Assembly (NCBI GenBank): GCA_963807355.1
Contig: CAWEBX010000018.1
Location: 8,212 to 72,211, forward strand
Length of the DNA: 64,000 nucleotides
Direction of reading: 5' to 3'
Source: Nitrobacter sp963807355
GTDB lineage: Bacteria > Pseudomonadota > Alphaproteobacteria > Rhizobiales > Xanthobacteraceae
The notes below the pieces were generated by a model. The model searched no databases. It was not told where the DNA came from and saw only the letters and a program-made list of their open reading frames with translations. A program made the position numbers and the translations under genes. The stretch's first letter is position 1. Each line of letters begins with the position of its first letter. This document shows positions 58,601 through 64,000 of this stretch, in pieces.

Positions 58601-59392
58601 ATGTCGGACTTAGACCGCAACCATGCCACTCCGTTTGGCCGGACCGCCGGGCGCGTTGATACCGCGGCCGTCGATGCCGGTCTGCGGTCCTATATGCTCA
58701 AGATCTACAACTACATGTCGATCGGTCTTGCCATCACTGGCCTGGCCGCGCTTGGCGTCTACATGGCGGCCGTCACCAACGATCCGTCGGGCGCAGTCGC
58801 CCAGTTCGGCAAAGCCTATCTGACGCAGTTCGGCTACGCGATGTTTGTGAGCCCGTTGAAGTGGGTTTTCATCCTCGCGCCGCTGGCGATGGTTTTTGTC
58901 ATCTCCTTTGGCATCAACCGGCTCAAGCCTGCGACCGCGCAGCTGTTGTTCTGGGCGTTCTCGGCGTTGATGGGCCTGTCGCTGTCCTCGGTCTTTCTGG
59001 TGTATACGCACACCTCGATCGTGCAGGTGTTCTTCATCACCGCGGCCTCATTCGGCGCGCTGAGCTTGTTCGGCTACACCACCAAGCGTGACATGAGCGG
59101 CATGGGCTCATTCCTGCTCATGGGCCTGTTTGGCATCATCATCGCTAGTCTGGTGAATTTCTTCATCGGAAGTTCGGCGTTGCAGTTTGTGGTGTCGGTC
59201 GTCGGCGTGCTGGTCTTCGCGGGTCTGACCGCTTACGATACCCAGCGGCTGAAGAATGACTACATCTACGGCTATGCGTCGCAGGGCGGAGAAATCGCGG
59301 AACGCGCGGCGATAACCGGCGCGCTGTCGCTCTATCTGAACTTCATCAACCTGTTCACGCTGCTCTTGCAGTTGCTCGGACAGCGCGAGTAG
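58601..59392 (+). CDS. Bax inhibitor-1/YccA family membrane protein
   Basis: The protein has 263 residues from ATG 58601 (M-S-D-L-D-R-N-H-A-T-P-F-G-R). Seven hydrophobic helices are visible, including I-G-L-A-I-T-G-L-A-A-L-G-V-Y and L-L-M-G-L-F-G-I-I-I-A-S-L-V-N-F-F. The family marks Y-D-T-Q-R-L-K (about residue 213) and L-Y-L-N-F-I-N-L-F near the end are present. Relatives act as pH-gated calcium leak channels or modulate FtsH protease. Which applies here is unknown. Upstream codons open to 58556 are not family-like. Confidence 0.92.
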   Translation: MSDLDRNHATPFGRTAGRVDTAAVDAGLRSYMLKIYNYMSIGLAITGLAALGVYMAAVTNDPSGAVAQFGKAYLTQFGYAMFVSPLKWVFILAPLAMVFVISFGINRLKPATAQLLFWAFSALMGLSLSSVFLVYTHTSIVQVFFITAASFGALSLFGYTTKRDMSGMGSFLLMGLFGIIIASLVNFFIGSSALQFVVSVVGVLVFAGLTAYDTQRLKNDYIYGYASQGGEIAERAAITGALSLYLNFINLFTLLLQLLGQRE

Positions 59393-59394
59393 GC

Positions 59395-59443
59395 ATGATT
59401 CCGAAAAGCGGTCGTTCGATTTTGGATCAGATCATGCCAAAAA
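59395..59443. repeat. Dispersed palindromic repeat, family B
   Basis: GCATGATTCCGAAAAGCGG ... TTTTGGATCAGATCATGCC. Ends are mutually inverted (GCATGAT/ATCATGC). Placed directly after the Bax-inhibitor-like gene. Confidence 0.7.
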
Positions 59444-59471
59444 CTGAACAGCCCGATAATCTGATACGCGA

Positions 59472-59497
59472 AGCCCCGGCCAAGGCCGGGGCTTTTT
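59472..59497 (+). terminator. Intrinsic terminator
   Basis: AGCCCCGGCC (59472-59481), loop AA, GGCCGGGGCT (59484-59493), then TTTT. It is a strong GC stem ending transcription after the Bax-inhibitor-like gene. Confidence 0.85.
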
Positions 59498-59554
59498 CTT
59501 TGTGCTTAGGATATCTTCAGGCGTTGGACTCGAACGATATCCGCGTCCGCTTAT

Positions 59555-60610
59555 ATGCCCCTCATGCGCCCGCATGACATCCTGATGCTTGATGCCGCCG
59601 GATTGTATTGCAAACCTGGCGGCTTCCATATCGATCCGGTACGTCCGGTGGATCGCGCGGTCATCACTCACGGTCATTCCGATCATGCCCGTCCGGGCCA
59701 CAGGGCGGTGCTGGCGACGCAGGAAACGCTCGACATCATGCGGCTGCGTTACGGCGATGATTTCGCGGGCTCTACGCAGGCGATTTCCTATGGGCAAGAG
59801 ATCAGGCTGGGCGATGTCTCGATCACGTTTCATCCCGCGGGGCATGTGCTGGGTTCGGCGCAGATCGCGGTCACGCATGGTGGCGTCCGGATTGTCGCCT
59901 CCGGCGACTACAAGGACGTGCATGACCCGACCTGCACGCCGTTCGAGGTAGTTCGGTGTGATGTCTTCATCACCGAGGCCACGTTCGGACTGCCGGTGTT
60001 CCGTCATAGCGATCCTGCCTCGGAAGTAGGCAAGCTGCTGGCTTCGGTCGCGCTGTTTCCGGAGCGTGCGCATCTGGTTGGAGCCTATTCACTTGGCAAG
60101 GCGCAGCGCGTGATCGCGCTGGTCCGCGATGCCGGTTACGGCGCACCGATCTATCTGCACGGCGCGATGAACAAAGTTACGCACTACTATCAAAGTCGCG
60201 GCATCGCGCTTGGTGACCTGAGGCCGGTCAAGGGGATGAAGAAAGCCGACCTTGCCGGCACCATCACCCTCGCGCCGCCCTCGGCTACGGCCGATCTCTG
60301 GACCCGGCGATTTCCAGATCCGGTGACGGCGTTTGCGTCAGGCTGGATGCGAGTTCGTGCGCGGGCGCGGCAACGTGGTGCCGAACTGCCGCTGGTCATT
60401 TCGGATCATGCCGACTGGGCTGGATTGACCCGCACCATCGCCGCGACAGGTGCGGGTGAGATCTGGGTGACGCACGGCCAGGAAGATGCGCTCGTGCATT
60501 GGTGCACGACGCAGGGACTCGTTGCGCGTCCGCTCGCGCTGGTCGGCTATGGTGACGAGGACCTCGAGGAGGATGCGGTGAGCTTCTCCGGCGGAGAATA
60601 CGGCTTATGA
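59555..60610 (+). CDS. Ligase-associated DNA exonuclease (metallo-beta-lactamase fold)
   Basis: The protein has 351 residues. The MBL metal motif is H-G-H-S-D-H-A-R-P-G-H. F-H-P-A-G-H-V-L-G-S-A-Q-I and S-G-D-Y-K-D-V are the next metal blocks, and S-D-H-A-D-W lies in the beta-CASP-like C-terminal part. It overlaps the ATP-dependent ligase by ATGA (60607-60610). This nuclease-ligase pair usually belongs to a four-gene DNA repair set with an Lhr-like helicase and a PdeM phosphoesterase. Neither follows here, so the module is incomplete or split. Confidence 0.88.
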   Translation: MPLMRPHDILMLDAAGLYCKPGGFHIDPVRPVDRAVITHGHSDHARPGHRAVLATQETLDIMRLRYGDDFAGSTQAISYGQEIRLGDVSITFHPAGHVLGSAQIAVTHGGVRIVASGDYKDVHDPTCTPFEVVRCDVFITEATFGLPVFRHSDPASEVGKLLASVALFPERAHLVGAYSLGKAQRVIALVRDAGYGAPIYLHGAMNKVTHYYQSRGIALGDLRPVKGMKKADLAGTITLAPPSATADLWTRRFPDPVTAFASGWMRVRARARQRGAELPLVISDHADWAGLTRTIAATGAGEIWVTHGQEDALVHWCTTQGLVARPLALVGYGDEDLEEDAVSFSGGEYGL

Positions 60611-62400
60611 ATCGCTTCGCCGAACTTCTCGACCGCCTCGCCTACGAGCCCGGCCGTAACAACAAGCTGCGGCTGATCACCGCGTATTTTCGCGAAACGT
60701 CGGACCCTGATCGCGGCTACGCGCTGGCCGCACTCACCGGCGCATTGTCGTTCAAGCACGCCAAGGCGGGTCTGGTCCGCGACCTGATTGCCGCGCGCGC
60801 CGATCCGGTGCTGTTCGCGCTGTCCTATGATTACGTCGGCGATCTTTCCGAGACCGTGGCGCTCATGTGGCCACAACAACAAGCTCTCGATGCTCAGTCC
60901 GCTCTCTCTTCCGCTGGTGGGAGATGGAACGAGCAGGCGAGTGGTGTAGGTCACATTCGTAAATCACCTTCCCCGACACTCACCGAGGTCGTCACCACGC
61001 TGCGCACGCTCGGCAAGGCCGAACTGCCGGCGCAACTTGCACGCTGGCTCGACGAACTGGACGAAACCGGGCGCTGGGCGCTCTTGAAACTTGTCACCGG
61101 AGCCATGCGTATCGGCATCTCCGCCAGGCTTGCCAAGACCGCAGCGGCTGCGCTTGGCAGCAAAGACGTTCACGATGTCGAATTGATCTGGCCCGGTCTC
61201 GCGCTGCCTTACCTCGATCTATTCGCATGGCTCGAGGGTTGCGGCGACAAACCGGTCAATCGCGTCCCAGCGCCGTTTCGACCGGTGATGTTGGCGCACG
61301 CGATCGAGGATGCCGATTTTGTGCGTCTGGATGCGGCCGATTTCATTGCCGAGTGGAAATGGGACGGCATCCGGGTGCAGGCGGTGAGCGGTTGCGACGA
61401 GCATGGCAATGTCGCGGCGCGGCTCTATTCGCGCACGGGCGAGGACATCACCCACAGTTTCCCCGATTTGCTGCAGTCGCTGCGGCTGGGGGATTCTTCT
61501 GGAGTGACGTTTAATGATTCCCGAGAACCGCTTCGCACTTTTCGGCATCAAGCGTTCGCCATCGACGGCGAGTTACTGGTGGTGCGCGATGGACGGGTGC
61601 AATCGTTCAACGTTCTGCAACAGAGGCTGAACCGCAAAGCGGTGACGCCCAGGCTGATGAAGGAATTTCCGGTCCATCTGCGAGCTTACGACCTGCTCGA
61701 CGACGGCGACAACGATCTGCGTGAGTTGCCGTTCGAAGATCGGCGGCGGCGGCTTGTTGATTTCATCGCTGCCCTCGGCGACCCGCGCATCGACCTGTCG
61801 CCGCGAGTCCCCTTTACGACCTGGGGCGAATTGGCGGCAGCCCGCGCTGACCCCGCCGCCGCCGGCGCGGATGCCGACGCCATCGAAGGTATCATGCTGA
61901 AACGTCGTGACGCGCCATATCTGCCGGGGCGTCCCAAGGGCCTTTGGTGGAAGTGGAAGCGCGATCCGCATATAATCGATGCCGTCCTGATGTATGCGCA
62001 GCGCGGCCACGGCAAGCGATCGTCCTATTACTCCGATTACACCTTTGGGGTCTGGACCGGGGGGGAGGAGGGCGAGCAGCTGGTACCCGTCGGCAAGGCC
62101 TATTTCGGCTTCACCGATGAGGAATTGCTTCAGATCGACCGTTTCGTCCGCCGCAACACCACCGAGAGTTTCGGCCCGGTGCGCCATGTCCTGCATGAGC
62201 CCGATCAGGGACTGGTGCTGGAAATCGCCTTTGAGGGCTTGCAGCGTTCGGCCCGGCACAAATCAGGAGTGGCGATGCGCTTTCCGCGGATTAACCGACT
62301 GCGCTGGGACAAGCCGCCCCGCGAGGCGGATCGGTTGGAGACGCTGGAGCGGATGCTGGTCTCCGAAGCCGCCGCATCAACCGGCACGAACGGCCATTGA
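60607..62400 (+). CDS. ATP-dependent DNA ligase (bacterial LigC/LigB-type) with a REP-derived insert
   Basis: The protein has 597 residues. Catalytic Lys251 lies in E-W-K-W-D-G-I-R-V-Q. A-I-D-G-E-L-L-V, E-G-I-M-L-K-R-R-D-A-P-Y and W-W-K-W-K-R-D are the other nucleotidyl-transferase motifs. An N-terminal DNA-binding domain and C-terminal OB fold are present. Two inserts look foreign: about residues 90-118 (Q-Q-Q-A-L-D-A-Q-S-A-L-S-S-A-G-G-R) and about 297-317, where DNA 61516-61553 is a family B palindromic repeat read through in frame. It probably seals nicks in stationary-phase or end-joining repair. Confidence 0.9.
   Translation: MNRFAELLDRLAYEPGRNNKLRLITAYFRETSDPDRGYALAALTGALSFKHAKAGLVRDLIAARADPVLFALSYDYVGDLSETVALMWPQQQALDAQSALSSAGGRWNEQASGVGHIRKSPSPTLTEVVTTLRTLGKAELPAQLARWLDELDETGRWALLKLVTGAMRIGISARLAKTAAAALGSKDVHDVELIWPGLALPYLDLFAWLEGCGDKPVNRVPAPFRPVMLAHAIEDADFVRLDAADFIAEWKWDGIRVQAVSGCDEHGNVAARLYSRTGEDITHSFPDLLQSLRLGDSSGVTFNDSREPLRTFRHQAFAIDGELLVVRDGRVQSFNVLQQRLNRKAVTPRLMKEFPVHLRAYDLLDDGDNDLRELPFEDRRRRLVDFIAALGDPRIDLSPRVPFTTWGELAAARADPAAAGADADAIEGIMLKRRDAPYLPGRPKGLWWKWKRDPHIIDAVLMYAQRGHGKRSSYYSDYTFGVWTGGEEGEQLVPVGKAYFGFTDEELLQIDRFVRRNTTESFGPVRHVLHEPDQGLVLEIAFEGLQRSARHKSGVAMRFPRINRLRWDKPPREADRLETLERMLVSEAAASTGTNGH
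61516..61553. repeat. Family B palindromic repeat inside the ligase gene
   Basis: Its reverse complement (GCTTGATGCCGAAAAGTG, then CGAAGCGGTTCTCGGGAATC) aligns with the intergenic copy at 62780 (GCATGATCCCGAAAAGTG, GGAAGCGGTTTTCGGA) with few mismatches. It keeps the ligase frame open. Confidence 0.65.
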
Positions 62401-62475
62401 CGGCAAAGCGGTGGTTCCCCATCTGCCCCACACTGATTATGTTGCGCGGATCCTTGTCCCCGCGGGAGAGCCTCG

Positions 62476-62781
62476 ATGCCGAACGACGACACCCGGAATT
62501 TGCGGGCCAGCCCCGACAGCCTGTCGCGTTTCCTGGGCGGCTCGCCGCTGGCGGTTGCGTTTCGCCTGATTTTGCTATCGACGCTGGTCGGCGTCATGCT
62601 CGCGGCGATCGGCTTCGATCCCTGGAATATCGTGCAAAGCATTCGCCTGCTGGTCGAACGCGTCTGGGACCTCGGCTTTGATGCGATCAATGGATTGTGG
62701 CGCTACTTCCTGCTGGGTGCCGTCATCGTGATCCCGATCTGGCTGCTGTCGCGCGTGTTCGGCGCGCCGCGCGGGCGTTAG
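62476..62781 (+). CDS. DUF6460 family small membrane protein
   Basis: The protein has 101 residues from ATG 62476 (M-P-N-D-D-T-R-N-L-R-A-S-P-D-S-L-S-R-F-L-G-G-S-P). Two membrane helices are visible (V-A-F-R-L-I-L-L-S-T-L-V-G-V-M-L-A-A-I-G and F-L-L-G-A-V-I-V-I-P-I-W-L-L-S). The G-S-P-L-x-V-x-x-R-L opening is typical of DUF6460. Ribosome site GGGAGAG is about 7 bases upstream. Function is unknown. Conserved occurrence in Rhizobiales suggests a genuine gene. Confidence 0.8.
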   Translation: MPNDDTRNLRASPDSLSRFLGGSPLAVAFRLILLSTLVGVMLAAIGFDPWNIVQSIRLLVERVWDLGFDAINGLWRYFLLGAVIVIPIWLLSRVFGAPRGR

Positions 62782-62868
62782 AGCATGATCCCGAAAAGTG
62801 GGAAGCGGTTTTCGGATAAGGTCATGCTCAATAAAAGAGCATGATCCCGAAAAGTTTTCGGATCAGAT
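62780..62868. repeat. Two tandem family B palindromic repeats
   Basis: Copy one (62780-62829) runs from GAGCATGATCCCGAAAAGTG to GTCATGCTC, with matching inverted ends. Copy two (62836-62868) restarts GAGCATGATCCCGAAAAG and is shorter. They separate the DUF6460 gene from the convergent pyrD. Confidence 0.85.
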
Positions 62869-62893
62869 CGCCTCGATCAAACGGCCGGTTAGT

Positions 62894-63991
62894 CTAGGCC
62901 GGCCAGTCTTCCGCCGTAATGGTCGCGGCGTCAGCGCCGATGACGTCCGATAGCGAGTTCGCGCCCGATCCGCAGCAACGTCGAGGTCAGATCGTTCTTG
63001 ATGTCGTCGATCAGTCCGAGACCCTTGTAGACCAGGGATGAATAAACGCTGGATCAAGGTGGCGCCGGCGCGAAATCTTGGTCAGTGCGGCGCCGCCTGA
63101 GTCGATGCCGCCGACGCCGACAAGCGGAAATGCGCCTTCCGCCCGCACATACGTTTCCGCCACCATCCGGGTCGACAGCCGGAACAGCGGTCGCCCCGAC
63201 AACCCGCCCTGTTCTTTCGCGCGCGATTGATCGCGCAGGGTCGAGGGCCGCGCCAAGGTGGTGTTGCCGACGATCATACCGTCGGCACGGCGTGAGCGTG
63301 CGATGTGAACGACGTCGTCGAGCTCCGCCAGCGTCAGGTCGGGCGCGATCTTGAGCAGCACCGGCGTGTCGCCGGCATTCTGTCGGACACGCTCGCGGGC
63401 GTCGATCACCTTCGCCAGCAGTTCGTCGAGCGCCGCCGCCTGTTGCAAGTTGCGCAGGCCGGGTGTGTTGGGCGACGACACGTTCACGGTGAAGTAGCTT
63501 GCCACCGGGGCAAAGATTTCGATCAGCCTGACATAGTCGGCGATGCGGTTGGCCGAGTCCTTGTTGGCGCCGATGTTGACTCCAACGATGCCGCCGGAAT
63601 GCGCGCGGGCCGCGAGCCGGCGAAGCACGATGTGGGCGCCGTCGTTGTTGAATCCCATGCGGTTGATGACGCCCTCGTCACGTTCAAGTCGGAACACGCG
63701 GGGGCGCGGATTGCCGGGCTGTGCTCTCGGCGTCACCGAACCGATCTCCACGAAGCCGAATCCGAGTTTCAGCAGTGCGTCCGGAACCTCGGCGCTCTTG
63801 TCAAAGCCGGCGGCCAGGCCGATCGGGTTAGGAAAATTCAGGCCGAAGGCGCGAACCGCGAGCTTCGGGTCGTCGGCGCGCTGGCGTATCGGCGGCAGGA
63901 GCCGCAATCCCTGTATCGCCATGCGATGCGCGTCTTCGGGATCGAACCAGCGCAACAGCGGCAGCGAGAAGTTGTCGAAGGCGCGTATCAC
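62894..63991 (-). CDS. pyrD: Dihydroorotate dehydrogenase (quinone), with three apparent 3' frameshifts
   Basis: ATG 63991 begins M-I-R-A-F-D-N-F-S-L-P-L-L-R-W-F-D-P-E-D-A-H. Class 2 marks are N-P-I-G-L-A-A-G-F-D-K, N-V-S-S-P-N-T-P-G-L-R (with the catalytic Ser) and V-G-V-G-G-I. The uncorrected frame ends at 63011. Dropping one extra base each near 63070, 63046 and 62952 restores A-G-A-T-L-I-Q, L-V-Y-K-G-L-G-L-I-D-D-I and finally I-T-A-E-D-W-P-A, with the stop at 62894, giving 364 residues, a normal length. It is membrane-bound and oxidises dihydroorotate for pyrimidines. Three insertions in about 120 bases suggest poor sequence quality here. Confidence 0.88.
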
Positions 63992-64000
63992 GGCGCGAGC

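Noticed and set aside
62863..63057. Separate small minus-strand gene downstream of pyrD
   Set aside because: It is the middle frame of the frameshifted pyrD end. Its first residues A-G-A-T-L-I-Q belong to PyrD.

Overview
ORGANISM. The window looks like chromosomal DNA of an alphaproteobacterium of the Nitrobacteraceae/Bradyrhizobiaceae group (Bradyrhizobium, Rhodopseudomonas, Nitrobacter, Afipia and relatives). The evidence is the order rplU-rpmA-GNAT-obgE-proB-proA-nadD-rsfS-rlmH-envC-ctpA, the atpHAGDC operon without Fo genes, the mdh-sucCD-sucA-odhB-lpdA block, an L21 with a long Lys/Ala-rich tail, high GC, and two dispersed palindromic repeat families of the kind common in that group. I cannot fix genus or species from the sequence alone.

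LAYOUT. 1-4190: iron/siderophore uptake, with a PepSY membrane protein running off the left edge and, divergently, a TonB-dependent receptor, a PepSY reductase-like membrane protein and a tiny membrane protein. 4191-13530: an eroded genomic island. It holds partial tRNA genes (Glu 3' part, a damaged Arg, Ser 5' part), an IS21-like terminus, gene fragments (GNAT, autotransporter barrel, chlorite-dismutase-like), a DUF5681 gene, small island proteins, a ribbon-helix-helix protein and two hsp20 genes. 13897-19117: a ROK-family protein whose motifs are in circularly permuted order, and two exported proteins of unknown function, one apparently broken. 19389-31625: ribosomal proteins L21/L27, obgE, proBA, nadD, rsfS, rlmH, a divisome/envelope pair (EnvC-like, CtpA), a divergent polysaccharide deacetylase and rppH. 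31671-37237 (minus strand): the F1 ATP synthase operon with an ohr gene between atpG and atpD. 37882-42048: rlpA, priA, xerC. 42081-52016 (minus strand): lpdA, a hypothetical gene beside an SDR remnant, odhB, sucA, sucD, sucC, mdh. 52120-58319: zapE, thpR, tesA and, divergently, an ABC ATPase plus FtsX-like permease. 58601-64000: Bax-inhibitor-like protein, DNA exonuclease plus ATP-dependent ligase, a DUF6460 protein and pyrD.

HOW THE GENES WORK TOGETHER. The core blocks cover the lower TCA cycle (2-oxoglutarate to succinate, and malate to oxaloacetate), ATP synthesis, ribosome and proline biogenesis, cell-wall turnover and division, and DNA repair/recombination (priA, xerC, exonuclease-ligase).

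MOST INTERESTING SIGNALS. (1) The permuted ROK kinase-like protein. (2) A palindromic REP element absorbed in frame into the DNA ligase gene. (3) A candidate RNA thermometer before hsp20. (4) Two large palindromes back to back between tesA and the ABC transporter. (5) A 25-bp perfect direct repeat about 3.8 kb apart in the island. (6) An SDR gene replaced by a stranger inside the 2-oxoglutarate dehydrogenase cluster.

CAUTION. Single-base frameshifts occur even in atpG (one) and pyrD (three near its 3' end). Some may be sequencing or assembly errors, and this weakens every pseudogene call below that rests on one indel.
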